64,000 bases of DNA from Streptomyces sp. NBC_01551 (lineage in GTDB: Bacteria; Actinomycetota; Actinomycetes; Streptomycetales; Streptomycetaceae), in the NCBI RefSeq assembly GCF_026339935.1, contig NZ_JAPEPX010000001.1, forward strand, positions 5,421,501-5,485,500, read 5' to 3'. Below, piece after piece: positions 45,891 to 56,453 of this stretch (its first letter is position 1; every line of letters starts with the position of its first letter). The notes beneath the pieces were generated by a model. It was not told the origin of the DNA, made no database searches, and saw nothing but the letters and a program-made list of their open reading frames with translations. The translations under genes and the position numbers were made by a program.

Positions 45891-46913
45891 TCAGGCGCCG
45901 AGGAGCGGCGGCAGGTCCGGGAGCTCGGTCAGCCGGACCCGGCGCCCCTCCCGCCGCGACAGCTCGCAGGCCTCGGCCACGCGCAGCGCCGCCAGGGCCT
46001 CCCGGCCGTCGCACGGGTTGGTGCCTTCGCCGCGCACCAGCCGTACGAAGGCCGCCAGCTCCGCCTCGTAGGCGGGGCCGAACCTCTCCAGGAAACCCGT
46101 CCACGGCTTGCTGGCCGGGGGCGGGCCCTGCGGCTCCGTCGAGGCGATGGGCGTACGGTCGTCCAGCCCGGCGGAGACCTGGTCCAGCTCCCCGGCGAGC
46201 TCCATCCGTACGTCGTACCCGGCGCCGTTGCACCGCGTACCGCTGCTGGTCACCAGCGTCCCGTCGTCCAGCGTCAGCAGCGCGGCGCCGGTGTCGATGT
46301 CACCCGTGTCGCGGAACCGCACCGGACCGGCGTCCGACCCGGCCGCGTACACCTCGGTCACCTCGTGTCCGGTCACCCAGCGGACCATGTCGAAGTCGTG
46401 CACCAGGCAGTCCCGGAACAGGCCCCCGGAGGTCGCCAGGTACTCGGTCGACGGCGGCGCGGGATCGGCCGTCATCGTGCGTACGGTGTGCAGCCGCCCC
46501 AGTGCGCCCGAGCGGACCAGCTCCCGCGCGGTCCGGTAGCCGGCGTCGAAGCGGCGCATGAAGCCCACCTGGAGCAGCCCGCCCGCGGCCGTCACCTCGC
46601 GCAGCACGGCCAGGCTCCGGCCCAGGTCCGTGGCCAGCGGTTTCTCGCAGAACACCGGCAGCCCGCCCCGTACCGCCCGGACGACCAGCCCGGCGTGCCC
46701 CTCGGTGGCGCAGGACACCACCACCGCGTCCACGCCCCAGGTGAAGACCTGCTCCACGGAGGGCGCGGCGGTGGCCCCGAGCCGGTCCGCGAGCCGCGCG
46801 GCCCGCGCCGGGTCGGCGTCGGCGAGCAGGAGCGAACCCGCGTCCTGGTTGCGGGCCAGTGCCGCCGCGTGGAACGAGCCGATCCGGCCAGTTCCGATGA
46901 GCCCGATGCGCAT
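45891..46913 (-). CDS. Gfo/Idh/MocA-family dehydrogenase (myo-inositol 2-dehydrogenase-like)
   Basis: 340 aa. N-terminal Rossmann MRIGLIGTGRIGSFHA, then FCEKPLATD with the family's catalytic Lys, and GGLFRDCLVHDFDMVRW with the Asp/His pair of the active site. These enzymes oxidise inositols or sugars with NAD(P). The ATG at 46913 is chosen; the frame is open upstream to 47339 antisense to the next gene. It is divergent from a sugar ABC transporter operon, so the two probably serve the same sugar or inositol. Confidence 0.88.
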   Translation of the reverse strand: MRIGLIGTGRIGSFHAAALARNQDAGSLLLADADPARAARLADRLGATAAPSVEQVFTWGVDAVVVSCATEGHAGLVVRAVRGGLPVFCEKPLATDLGRSLAVLREVTAAGGLLQVGFMRRFDAGYRTARELVRSGALGRLHTVRTMTADPAPPSTEYLATSGGLFRDCLVHDFDMVRWVTGHEVTEVYAAGSDAGPVRFRDTGDIDTGAALLTLDDGTLVTSSGTRCNGAGYDVRMELAGELDQVSAGLDDRTPIASTEPQGPPPASKPWTGFLERFGPAYEAELAAFVRLVRGEGTNPCDGREALAALRVAEACELSRREGRRVRLTELPDLPPLLGA

Positions 46914-47085
46914 GCACTCAACGTGGCCCCGTCCGGGGGACCTGTCAATCCGCCCGGCTGCGCCGCGGCGGCCGCTCCGGCCCCGATGAGCTCCCATGGT
47001 CCACTGTGGCGGATACTGGGCGGCTGGAACCGGAATGACCGCTTTGACATCAGTGACACGTACAACGAGGGAAGGGCGCGGAGAC

Positions 47086-48096
47086 GTGGCTAGGGTTCGG
47101 ACAGGGGTACGCGTCGTCGGCGCCGTGCTCGCGGCGGTACTGGGAGCCTCCCTCGCGGGATGCAGCAGTACGGGCGGCAAGCGCGCCGAGGAGCGGGCGA
47201 AGGCCGCCGAGGCGGGCCGGCCCGCCGTGTCGACCCCGCGCTGGACCTTCGCGATGGTCACGCACGCGGGCGACGGCGACACCTTCTGGGACATCGTCCA
47301 GAAGGGCGCCAAGGAGGCCGCGGCGAAGGACAACATCAACTTCGTCTACGCCCACGACGACCAGGCACAGCAGCAGGCCCAGTTCGTCCAGAACGCCATC
47401 GACCAGAAGGTCGACGGGATCATCGTGAGCCTCGCCAAGCCCGAGGCCCTCAAGGACGTCATCGCCAAGGCCGTCAAGGCCGGCATCCCGGTCGTCACGG
47501 TCAACTCCGGATCCGCCCAGTCCGCCGAGTACGGCGCGCTCACCCACATCGGCCAGGACGAGGCGATCGCCGGCGAGGCGGTCGGCGCCGAGCTGACCAA
47601 GCGGGGGAAGAAGAAGGCCGTCTGCGTCCTGCACGAGCAGGGCAACGTCGGCCACGAGCAGCGCTGCGCCGGGGCGAAGAAGACCTTCGGCGGCTCCATG
47701 GAGAACCTCTACGTCGAGGGCACCAACATGCCCTCGGTCCAGGCGGCCATCCAGGCGAAGCTCCAGGCCGACCCCTCCGTCGACTCGATCGTCACCCTCG
47801 GCGCCCCGTTCGCCCCCACCGCCGTCAAGGCGAAGGACGCGGCGGGCAGCAAGGCCGAGGTGGACACCTTCGACCTCAACGAGTCCGTGGCCCGCGACCT
47901 GAAGTCCGGCGCGCTCGGTTTCGCCGTCGACCAGCAGCCGTACCTCCAGGGCTACCAGGCCATCGACCTGCTCTGGCTCTACCGCTACAACCTGAACACC
48001 CTCGGCGGCGGCCGCCCGGTGCTCACCGGACCCCAGATCGTCACGGCCGACGAGGCCGCCAAGCTGGAGGAGTACATCAAGCGGGGCAGCCGATGA
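47086..48096 (+). CDS. Sugar ABC transporter substrate-binding lipoprotein
   Basis: 336 aa type-1 periplasmic-binding protein of the ribose/galactose/inositol type. Lipobox LAGC follows the hydrophobic segment ([15 protein letters not shown]), so it is membrane-anchored. [25 protein letters not shown] and [18 protein letters not shown] are typical of the family. GTG start at 47086 after GGGAAGGG. It overlaps the permease by 4 bases. Ligand: probably a monosaccharide or inositol (inference from the divergent Gfo/Idh gene and ROK kinase). Confidence 0.88.
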   Translation: MARVRTGVRVVGAVLAAVLGASLAGCSSTGGKRAEERAKAAEAGRPAVSTPRWTFAMVTHAGDGDTFWDIVQKGAKEAAAKDNINFVYAHDDQAQQQAQFVQNAIDQKVDGIIVSLAKPEALKDVIAKAVKAGIPVVTVNSGSAQSAEYGALTHIGQDEAIAGEAVGAELTKRGKKKAVCVLHEQGNVGHEQRCAGAKKTFGGSMENLYVEGTNMPSVQAAIQAKLQADPSVDSIVTLGAPFAPTAVKAKDAAGSKAEVDTFDLNESVARDLKSGALGFAVDQQPYLQGYQAIDLLWLYRYNLNTLGGGRPVLTGPQIVTADEAAKLEEYIKRGSR

Positions 48097-49120
48097 GCAC
48101 GGCAACGGCCGTCGACGAGCGGCTCGCCCCCACCTCCGTGATCCGCAAGCTGCTCGGCCGCCCCGAGCTCGGCGCGGTCGTCGGCGCGGTCGCCGTCTTC
48201 GTCTTCTTCTCCTTCGCCGCGCCCAGCTTCCTGCAGGCCTCCAGCCTCAGCACGATCCTCTACTCGGCCTCCACCATCGGGATCATGGCCGTCCCGGTCG
48301 CGCTCCTGATGATCGGCGGCGAGTTCGACCTGTCCGCCGGGGTCATGGTCACCACGTCGGCGCTGGTCAGCTCGATGTTCAGCTACCAGATGACCGCCAA
48401 CGTCTGGGTCGGCGTCCTCGTGTCGCTGCTGGTCACGCTGGCCATCGGGTTCTTCAACGGGTTCATGCTGACCCGCACCAAGCTGCCCAGCTTCATCATC
48501 ACGCTCGGCACCTTCCTGATGCTGACCGGCCTGAACCTCGGCTTCACCAAGCTGATCAGTGGCTCGGTCTCCACCAAGACCATCGCCGACATGGAGGGCT
48601 TCGCCTCCGCGCGGGCCCTTTTCGCCTCGCAGTGGAACATCGGCTCGGTCACCCTCAAGGTGACCATCCTGTGGTGGTTCGCGCTGGTCGCCGTCGCCAC
48701 CTGGATCCTGCTGCGCACCCGCGCCGGAAACTGGATCTTCGCCGTCGGCGGCGGCGCGGACGCGGCCCGCGCGACCGGCGTCCCGGTCGTCAAGACCCGT
48801 ATCGGCCTCTACATGGGCGTCGCCCTGTGCGCCTGGATCTCCGGGCAGCACATCCTGTTCTCGTTCGACGTCGTCCAGTCGGGCGAGGGCGTCGGCAACG
48901 AGTTCCTCTACATCATCGCGGCCGTCATCGGCGGCTGTCTGATGACCGGCGGCTACGGCTCCGCCATCGGCTCGGCCGTGGGCGCCTTCATCTTCGGCAT
49001 GACCAGCAACGGCATCGTCTACGCCCAGTGGAATCCGGACTGGTTCAAATTCTTCCTCGGCGCGATGCTGCTGCTCGCCACGCTGCTCAACGCCTGGGTC
49101 CGCAAGCGGGCGGAGGCGAA

Positions 49121-49124
<4 letters not shown>
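48093..49124 (+). CDS. Sugar ABC transporter permease (RbsC type)
   Basis: 343 aa with about nine to ten hydrophobic helices. [14 protein letters not shown] is the RbsC/XylH-type signature, and [35 protein letters not shown] the EAA-like region. Overlaps the binding-protein gene (ATGA) and the ATPase gene (GTGA). Confidence 0.93.
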
Positions 49125-49990
<866 letters not shown>

Positions 49991-50006
49991 GGGACGACAC
50001 GACTCG

Positions 50007-51362
50007 ATGAGCACGTACCGGGACTTCACGCTCGCCCACCGGGGGTCGGCGCGAGGCACCGTCCTGCGGACCATCGGGACCCGTGAGCGCCGGTCGCACC
50101 TGACCGCCCCGCGCGTCCCGACCGTCGGCATCGACATCGGCGGCACCAAGGTGATGGCCGGCGTCGTCGACGCCGACGGGGTCATCCTGGAGAAGATCCG
50201 CACCGAGACCCCCGACAAGTCCAAGAGCCCCAAGGTGGTCGAGGACACCATCGTGGAGCTGGTGCTGGACCTCTCCGACCGGCACGACGTCCACGCCGTG
50301 GGCATCGGCGCCGCCGGCTGGGTCGACGCCGACCGCTCCCGGGTGCTGTTCGCACCGCACCTGGCCTGGCGCGACGAGCCGCTGCGCGACGCGCTCCAGT
50401 CCCGGCTCGCGGTCCCGGTCATGGTGGACAACGACGCCAACACCGCCGCCTGGGCCGAGTGGCGCTTCGGCGCCGGGCGCGGCGAGGACCACCTCGTCAT
50501 GATCACGCTGGGCACCGGCATCGGCGGCGCCATCCTCGAAGGCGGCCAGGTCAAGCGCGGCCGCTACGGGGTGGCCGGCGAGTTCGGCCACATGCAGGTC
50601 GTCCCCGGCGGGCACCGCTGCCCCTGCGGCAACCGCGGCTGCTGGGAGCAGTACAGCTCCGGCAACGCCCTGGTCCGCGAGGCCCGCGAGCTCGCCGCCG
50701 CCGACTCCCCGGTCGCGTACAACATCATCGCCCGGGTCGGCGGCAACGTCGCCGAGATCACCGGCCCGCTCATCACCGAGCTGGCCCGCGAGGGCGACGC
50801 CATGTGCGTCGAGCTCCTCCAGGACATCGGCCAGTGGCTGGGCGTGGGCATCGCCAACCTCGCCGCCGCCCTCGACCCCTCCTGCTTCGTCATCGGCGGC
50901 GGGGTCAGCGCAGCCGACGACCTGCTGATCGGCCCCGCCCGGGACGCCTTCAAGCGCCACCTCACCGGCCGCGGCTACCGGCCCGAGGCCAGGATCGCCA
51001 AGGCGCAGCTCGGCCCCGAGGCCGGCATGGTCGGCGCCGCCGACCTCGCCCGGCTCGTCGCCCGCCGGTTCCGGCGCGCCACGCGCCGCCGCGTCGAGCG
51101 GTACGAGCGGTACGAGCGCTACGCGCGACTGGCCCGCGGGGCCGCCGGCGTGGCGGACCCCAAGGCCGCTGACCCCAGGGCCGTGGACCCCAAGGCCGTG
51201 GACGCCAGGGCCGCGGACCCCAAGGCCGTGGACCCCAAGCCCGGGGGCTCCACCGCCGTGGACCCCGAAGCCGTGGATCCCACGTTCCCGGACACCACGC
51301 CCGCCGGCCCGAAGACGGCCGGCCCCAACGCCGCCGGCTCCACCGACGGGGACGCGCGGTGA
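50007..51362 (+). CDS. ROK-family sugar kinase with repetitive C-terminal extension
   Basis: 451 aa. N-terminal extension of ~38 residues, phosphate-1 motif GIDIGGTKVMAGV, the ROK metal motif CPCGNRGCWEQYSSG (Cys-rich with preceding His), ITLGTGIGGAILEGG, FVIGGGVS. It phosphorylates a hexose such as glucose. As the fourth gene of a sugar ABC operon it probably phosphorylates the imported sugar. From residue ~376 on comes an unusual tail of ADPKAVDP-like repeats. Overlaps the next gene (GTGA). Confidence 0.9.
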   Translation: MSTYRDFTLAHRGSARGTVLRTIGTRERRSHLTAPRVPTVGIDIGGTKVMAGVVDADGVILEKIRTETPDKSKSPKVVEDTIVELVLDLSDRHDVHAVGIGAAGWVDADRSRVLFAPHLAWRDEPLRDALQSRLAVPVMVDNDANTAAWAEWRFGAGRGEDHLVMITLGTGIGGAILEGGQVKRGRYGVAGEFGHMQVVPGGHRCPCGNRGCWEQYSSGNALVREARELAAADSPVAYNIIARVGGNVAEITGPLITELAREGDAMCVELLQDIGQWLGVGIANLAAALDPSCFVIGGGVSAADDLLIGPARDAFKRHLTGRGYRPEARIAKAQLGPEAGMVGAADLARLVARRFRRATRRRVERYERYERYARLARGAAGVADPKAADPRAVDPKAVDARAADPKAVDPKPGGSTAVDPEAVDPTFPDTTPAGPKTAGPNAAGSTDGDAR

Positions 51363-51958
51363 CCCCGCCGCCCCGGCTGCCCCGCCAGGCCGCCGCCCCC
51401 GACGAGGGCGGCGCGCCGAAGCCCCCGGCCGAGGACCGGGGGCGGGTGGTCCGGCGCCGCTGGATAACCGCGATCATCATCCTGCTGCTCGTCGGCGTCC
51501 CGGCGGGCTACCTGCTCGTCTCCGCCCAGCAGAGCCGCGAGAGCGGCCGCGACAAGGCGGCCAAGGTCGGCGCGACGCACGTCCGCCCGGCCTGGCCGTC
51601 GGCGGTGCAGCGCAGCATCTACGAGGTCCCGATCCCGGACGACGCCTGGCGGGTCGGGTACCTGGAGACCAACAACTGGCACACCAGCCGGCTGTACGCC
51701 GAGTTCACGGTCTCCGCGGCGGACCTCGACGCCTTCCTCGCGGCGGTCGGCACCGGCCGCGACGCCCTGAAGCCCGGGCCCCCCGGGGACACGATCTCCG
51801 GGCACGACTCCAGGGCCGCGGGCTGGACCTGGGCGCCGGGCACCGTGCTCTCCGGGGTCACCCTCGAACAGCGCGACCCGCGCCCCACGCGGGACATCGC
51901 CGTGGACTTCAGCGGCCCCAACCCCCGGGTGTACGTGGTCTCCACGGCGACCCCCTAG
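51359..51958 (+). CDS. Small membrane-anchored protein of unknown function
   Basis: 199 aa. A ~32-residue Pro/Arg-rich cytosolic start, one membrane helix (WITAIIILLLVGVPAGYLLV, about residues 35-54), and a ~145-residue outside domain with no motif I recognise. It is coupled to the ROK kinase gene (GTGA overlap) and may share the sugar transporter's promoter, but nothing else links it to sugar uptake. Confidence 0.7.
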   Translation: MTPPPRLPRQAAAPDEGGAPKPPAEDRGRVVRRRWITAIIILLLVGVPAGYLLVSAQQSRESGRDKAAKVGATHVRPAWPSAVQRSIYEVPIPDDAWRVGYLETNNWHTSRLYAEFTVSAADLDAFLAAVGTGRDALKPGPPGDTISGHDSRAAGWTWAPGTVLSGVTLEQRDPRPTRDIAVDFSGPNPRVYVVSTATP

Positions 51959-51967
51959 CCTGGGATC

Positions 51968-52600
51968 ATGAAGCTCACCAAGCGGCTGCACTCCTGCGTC
52001 CAGCTGGAGAAGGACGGGCGCGTGCTCGTCATCGACCCGGGCGCCTTCAGCGAATCCGACGCGGGACTGGGGGCGGACGCCCTGCTGGTCACCCACGAGC
52101 ACCCCGACCACTTCGACGAGGGCCGGCTGCGGGCCGCCCTCGACGCGAACCCGGCCGCCGCGCTGTGGACCCTGCGCAGCGTCGCCGAGCGGCTCGCCCC
52201 GGCCTACCCCGGCCGCGTCCACACCGTCGGCCACGGTGACGCCTTCACCGCGGCCGGGTTCGAGGTCCAGGTCCACGGCGAGCTGCACGCCGTGATCCAT
52301 CCGGACATCCCCCGCGTCACCAATGTCGGCTTCCTCGTGGAGGGTTCCCTCTTCCACCCGGGCGATGCGCTGACCGTCCCCGAGGTGCCCGTGGACACCC
52401 TGATGCTCCCGGTGCACGCGCCGTGGAACAAGGTCGCCGAGGTGATCGACTACCTGCGCGAGGTCAAGCCGCGCCGGGCGATCGACATCCACGACGCCTA
52501 CCTCTCGGAGATCGCCCGGCCGATCTACGACAACGCCCTCGGCGCCCTCGGCGGCACCGACCACGGCCGGCTCGCCGCGGGGGGCACCGCCGACCTGTGA
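51968..52600 (+). CDS. Metallo-beta-lactamase-fold hydrolase (UlaG-like)
   Basis: 210 aa. LLVTHEHPDHFDEGRL is the metal-binding HxHxDH motif, preceded by VLVIDPGAF; later LFHPGD and LPVHAPW give further metal ligands. It resembles the L-ascorbate-6-phosphate lactonase-like group often called 'metal-dependent hydrolase'. A TAGCCT box ends 6 bases before the ATG, suggesting a leaderless start and its own promoter. Substrate unknown. Confidence 0.88.
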   Translation: MKLTKRLHSCVQLEKDGRVLVIDPGAFSESDAGLGADALLVTHEHPDHFDEGRLRAALDANPAAALWTLRSVAERLAPAYPGRVHTVGHGDAFTAAGFEVQVHGELHAVIHPDIPRVTNVGFLVEGSLFHPGDALTVPEVPVDTLMLPVHAPWNKVAEVIDYLREVKPRRAIDIHDAYLSEIARPIYDNALGALGGTDHGRLAAGGTADL

Positions 52601-52657
52601 CGGGCGGCGCCGGGCGGTACCGGCCGGCTGTCAGTGCCGGGCGGTAGGTTGGTGGAC

Positions 52658-53443
52658 ATGCGTATCGCCACGTTCAACGTCAACTCGATCACCGCCCGGC
52701 TGCCCCGCCTGCTGGCCTGGCTGGAGAGCTCCGGCACGGATGTCGTGTGCATCCAGGAGACCAAGTGCTCGGCGGAGCAGTTCCCGCACGATCAGCTGCG
52801 CGAGCTGGGCTACGAGGCGGCCGTCAACGCCACCGGCCGGTGGAACGGCGTGGCCCTGATCTCCAAAGTCGGCCTGGAGGACGTGGTGACGGGCCTGCCC
52901 GGCGGGCCGGACTACGAGGGCGTCCAGGAGCCCCGGGCGATCTCCGCCACCTGCGGCGGGGTGCGCCTGTGGTCGGTGTACGTGCCGAACGGCCGCGAGG
53001 TCGAGCACGACCACTACGGGTACAAGCTGAACTGGTTCGGCGCGCTGACCACCGCCGTCGCGGAAGACGCGGCCGGCCCGCGCCCGTTCGCGGTGCTCGG
53101 CGACTTCAACGTGGCCCCGACCGACGAGGACGTGTACGACCCGGCCGTCTTCGAGGGCCTCACCCACGTCACCCCGGCCGAGCGCGCCGCCCTGGAGGCG
53201 CTGCGGGCCGCCGGGCTGTCCGACGTGCTGCCGCGCCCGCTCAAGTACGACCGCCCGTACACGTACTGGGACTACCGCCAGCTCGCCTTCCCCAAGAACC
53301 GGGGCATGCGCATCGACCTGGTGTACGGCAACGAGGCCTTCACCAAGGCCGTCACCGACGCCTACGTGGACCGCGAGGAGCGCAAGGGCAAGGGCGCCTC
53401 GGACCACGCGCCGGTCGTCGTGGACCTGGACCTCGACCGGTAG
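52658..53443 (+). CDS. xth: Exodeoxyribonuclease III
   Basis: 261 aa EEP-fold nuclease: MRIATFNVNSITAR (Asn), CIQETKCS (catalytic Glu), WSVYVPNG (Tyr), LGDFNVAPTDEDVYD (Asp/Asn), MRIDLVYG, and SDHAPVVVDL (catalytic His). It removes 3'-blocked ends and cuts at AP sites in base-excision repair. ATG at 52658 is chosen; GGTGGAC lies just before it, and a TAGGTT box 7 bases upstream would also allow a leaderless start. Confidence 0.95.
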   Translation: MRIATFNVNSITARLPRLLAWLESSGTDVVCIQETKCSAEQFPHDQLRELGYEAAVNATGRWNGVALISKVGLEDVVTGLPGGPDYEGVQEPRAISATCGGVRLWSVYVPNGREVEHDHYGYKLNWFGALTTAVAEDAAGPRPFAVLGDFNVAPTDEDVYDPAVFEGLTHVTPAERAALEALRAAGLSDVLPRPLKYDRPYTYWDYRQLAFPKNRGMRIDLVYGNEAFTKAVTDAYVDREERKGKGASDHAPVVVDLDLDR

Positions 53444-53531
53444 CACCCCGGTGCGCGCACCGGGGGCGGGCCCGGCCGGTTTCAGGCGCGTCCTGTGGCC
53501 AGCGGCGGATCCTGGTGCGAGGCTGGGCGGT

Positions 53532-53972
53532 ATGAACATCCCCTTCCTGGACAACTGGCTTAACCGGCGCGAAACGGAACGGGGTGCGGGGCTCGCCGCC
53601 GCCCTCGCGGACGATCCCGAGGGCATCAACGAGTTGTTCTCGGAGTGCGAGATGCTGCGCTCGCAGGCGCGGGCGGCCGGGCTCCAACTGGATGAGAGTC
53701 CGGCCTCGTTGGAGGCGCTCGACCAGCTGATGCCCCGCTGGCGGCGGGACCCCGAGGCCGTGCCGTGGCTGGGCAACGACGCCGGCTTCTACCTCGGGAC
53801 CGTGATCATCCGGACCATCCCGGGCACCGCCTGGCAGGTGTGGCCGAACGGCCGGCCGGTGATCCGGCTGGCCTCCGGGCGCGAGCTGAACGTCGTCGAA
53901 TCCGGGGTTTCCTGGGCGATGACCGGCTCCCCGGAGCTCTGCCAGGCCTACGCGGAGGCCTCGGAGGGATAG
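53532..53972 (+). CDS. DUF6278-like small protein
   Basis: 146 aa from the ATG at 53532 (MNIPFLDNWLNRRETERGAG). All-cytoplasmic with LDQLMPRWRRDPEAVPWLGNDAGFYLGTVIIRTIPGTAWQVWPNGRPVIRLASGREL, a pattern I associate with the DUF6278 proteins of Streptomyces, of unknown function. The upstream 27 residues of the open frame are not convincing. The 142-base spacer after it holds only the promoter of the gluABCD operon. Confidence 0.7.
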   Translation: MNIPFLDNWLNRRETERGAGLAAALADDPEGINELFSECEMLRSQARAAGLQLDESPASLEALDQLMPRWRRDPEAVPWLGNDAGFYLGTVIIRTIPGTAWQVWPNGRPVIRLASGRELNVVESGVSWAMTGSPELCQAYAEASEG

Positions 53973-54114
53973 CCCGGCCAGAGGTACGGCGACGGGCCCG
54001 GGCAGGGCACCGATGTTCTTTATGTGGCTTTTAGGCGTGTCGTCGCGAAGTCCCGTTCCGCGGCTGGATAGTTTGCGCTGACCTCGGCACTCCGACAAGT
54101 GGGCAGGGCAGCGC

Positions 54115-54858
54115 ATGGCCGTCGATCCGTTGATCGAGCTGCGGGACGTCAACAAGCACTACGGGACCTTGCACGTCCTCCAGGACATCAACCTCACCGT
54201 CGGCCGCGGGGAGGTGGTGGTGATCATCGGCCCCTCCGGCTCCGGGAAATCCACCCTCTGCCGGGCCATCAACCGCCTGGAGACCATCGAGTCGGGCACG
54301 ATCCTGCTCGACGGCGAGCCGCTGCCCGAAGAGGGCAAGGAGCTGGCCGGGCTGCGCGCCGAGGTCGGCATGGTCTTCCAGTCCTTCAACCTCTTCGCGC
54401 ACAAGACCGTCCTGGCCAACGTCTCCCTCGCCCAGGTCAAGGTCAGGAAGCGCAAGAAGGACGAGGCCGACAAACGCTCCCGGCAGCTGCTGGAGCGCGT
54501 GGGCCTCGCCGACCAGGCCGACAAGTACCCCGCCCAGCTATCCGGCGGCCAGCAACAGCGCGTGGCCATCGCCCGGGCCCTGGCCATGAGCCCCAAGGCG
54601 CTGCTCTTCGACGAGCCCACCTCCGCGCTCGACCCCGAGATGATCAACGAGGTGCTGGAGGTCATGCAGCAGCTCGCCCAGGAGGGCATGACCATGGTCG
54701 TGGTCACGCACGAGATGGGCTTCGCCCGCTCCGCCGCCAACCGCGTGGTGTTCATGGCCGAGGGGAAGATCGTCGAGGACCGCACCCCGGAGGCCTTCTT
54801 CACCGCCCCCGAGAGCGAACGGGCCAAGGACTTCCTCTCCAAGATCCTCAAGCACTGA
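54115..54858 (+). CDS. gluA: Glutamate/aspartate-type ABC transporter ATPase
   Basis: 247 aa. Walker [11 protein letters not shown]-loop [12 protein letters not shown], signature [15 protein letters not shown], Walker [17 protein letters not shown]-loop [19 protein letters not shown], the standard polar amino-acid ATPase. First of a four-gene operon gluA-gluB-gluC-gluD with the order of corynebacterial gluABCD. Confidence 0.93.
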   Translation: MAVDPLIELRDVNKHYGTLHVLQDINLTVGRGEVVVIIGPSGSGKSTLCRAINRLETIESGTILLDGEPLPEEGKELAGLRAEVGMVFQSFNLFAHKTVLANVSLAQVKVRKRKKDEADKRSRQLLERVGLADQADKYPAQLSGGQQQRVAIARALAMSPKALLFDEPTSALDPEMINEVLEVMQQLAQEGMTMVVVTHEMGFARSAANRVVFMAEGKIVEDRTPEAFFTAPESERAKDFLSKILKH

Positions 54859-54870
54859 GGGGCGGCCCCG

Positions 54871-55791
54871 ATGAAGCGCTTCCTGCGTTCCCGCCTGCCC
54901 GCGTACCTCCTCGCCCTCGCCCTGCTGGGCGCCGCCGCCGGATGCGGGAAGTCCGGCAGCCCCCCGGTCAAGGGGCCGCAGCCCGAGGACCTGCCCGCGT
55001 ACAAGGTGGCGACCGGCTTCAGCCTGCCAGGGTCCCCCACCTGGGAGCGGGCCAAGCGGCGCGGCCACCTCGTGGTCGGCGCCAAGGAGGACCAGCCGTA
55101 CATGGGGGAGAAGGACCCCGCGAGCGGCCGCTACTCCGGGTTCGACATCGAGATCGCCAAGATGATGTCGGCCTCCCTCGGCTTCGACCCCAAGACGATC
55201 GAGTTCAAGACGATCGCCTCCGCCAACCGCGAGACCGCCCTCCAGAACGGCCAGATCGACTACTACGTCGGCACCTACACGATCAACGACAACCGCAAGA
55301 AGCAGGTCGGCTTCGCCGGCCCCTACTTCATGGCCGGCCAGTCGCTCCTGGTGCGCAAGAACGAGAAGGACATCAAGGGCCCCGAGGACCTCGCCGGCAA
55401 GAAGGTCTGCTCGGCCGCCGGCTCCACCCCGTACCAGCGCCTCCAGAAGGAGTACCCGCGGGCCGTCCTCGTCGCCTACGACACCTACTCGGTCTGCGTG
55501 GACAACCTGCTGACCTACCAGGTCGACGCCGTCTCCACTGACGACTCCATCCTCCTCGGCTACGCCGCCAAGGTCCCCGAGGAGCTCAAGGTCGTCGGCA
55601 AGCCCTTCTCCGAGGAGCCCTACGGCATCGGCGTACCGCGCTCCGACAACGCCCTGCGCCTCGCCCTCGACGACGCCCTGGAGGAGAACGAGAAGAACGG
55701 CAACTGGAAGAAGGCCTACGAGGCCACCCTCGGCCTGTCCGGGGAGCCCGCCCCGAAACCGCCCGCCATCGACCGCTACCCGGCGGGCTGA
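54871..55791 (+). CDS. gluB: Amino acid-binding lipoprotein of the Glu-type ABC transporter
   Basis: 306 aa. Signal peptide with lipobox AAAGC (Cys about residue 25), then SBP_bac_3 domain (GHLVVGAKEDQPYMGE, GFDIEIAKMMSASLGF, NGQIDYYVGTYTINDNRKKQVGFAGPYFMAGQSLLV). Binds an acidic or polar amino acid. 12 bases after gluA. Confidence 0.92.
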   Translation: MKRFLRSRLPAYLLALALLGAAAGCGKSGSPPVKGPQPEDLPAYKVATGFSLPGSPTWERAKRRGHLVVGAKEDQPYMGEKDPASGRYSGFDIEIAKMMSASLGFDPKTIEFKTIASANRETALQNGQIDYYVGTYTINDNRKKQVGFAGPYFMAGQSLLVRKNEKDIKGPEDLAGKKVCSAAGSTPYQRLQKEYPRAVLVAYDTYSVCVDNLLTYQVDAVSTDDSILLGYAAKVPEELKVVGKPFSEEPYGIGVPRSDNALRLALDDALEENEKNGNWKKAYEATLGLSGEPAPKPPAIDRYPAG

Positions 55792-55808
55792 GGGGAGACC
55801 GCACCGCC

Positions 55809-56453
55809 ATGAAAGTGCTCACCGACAACTTCGCGCTCTACGGCGAGGGCTTCCTCGGAACCGTGCAGCTCACGGTCTACGCCTCGCTCCTCGCCCTGGT
55901 CCTCGGCTTCCTGATGGCCTCGTTCAGGGTCGCGCCGGTCGGCTCCTTCCGCGTCTTCGGCACGGTCTGGGTCACCGTGCTGCGCAACACCCCGCTCACG
56001 CTGCTCTTCTTCGCCGTGCTGCTGGGCCTGCCGCGCTTCGGCCTGGTGCTGCCCTTCCAGGTGTTCGCGGTCCTCGCGCTCGGCTGCTACACCTCCGCGT
56101 TCATCTGCGAGGTGCTGCGCTCGGGCATCAACACCGTCCCCAAGGGCCAGGGCGAGGCGGCCCGCAGTCTCGGCATGAACTTCAGCCAGACCCTCGCCGG
56201 CGTGGTCCTCCCGCAGGCCTTCCGCTCGGTGATCCCGCCCATCGGCTCCACCCTGATCGCGCTCGCCAAGAACTCGGCGATCGCCGGCGCCTTCAGCGTC
56301 ACCGAGCTGCTGGGCACCTACAAGACCCTCAACGAGCTGGGCTACAGCATCGTCTGGACCTTCGTCTGGATCGCCGTCGGCTACCTGATCATCACCCTGT
56401 CCATCAGCGCGCTCTTCCACCTGCTGGAAAAGCGCTACGGAGTCGCCCGATGA
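55809..56453 (+). CDS. gluC: Amino acid ABC transporter permease
   Basis: 214 aa. HisM-type permease: YGEGFLGTVQLTVYASLLALVLG start, VLRNTPLTLLFFAV, and the EAA loop EAARSLGMNFSQTLAGVVLPQAFRSVIPP. About five helices. Overlaps gluD by 4 bases. Confidence 0.93.
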   Translation: MKVLTDNFALYGEGFLGTVQLTVYASLLALVLGFLMASFRVAPVGSFRVFGTVWVTVLRNTPLTLLFFAVLLGLPRFGLVLPFQVFAVLALGCYTSAFICEVLRSGINTVPKGQGEAARSLGMNFSQTLAGVVLPQAFRSVIPPIGSTLIALAKNSAIAGAFSVTELLGTYKTLNELGYSIVWTFVWIAVGYLIITLSISALFHLLEKRYGVAR

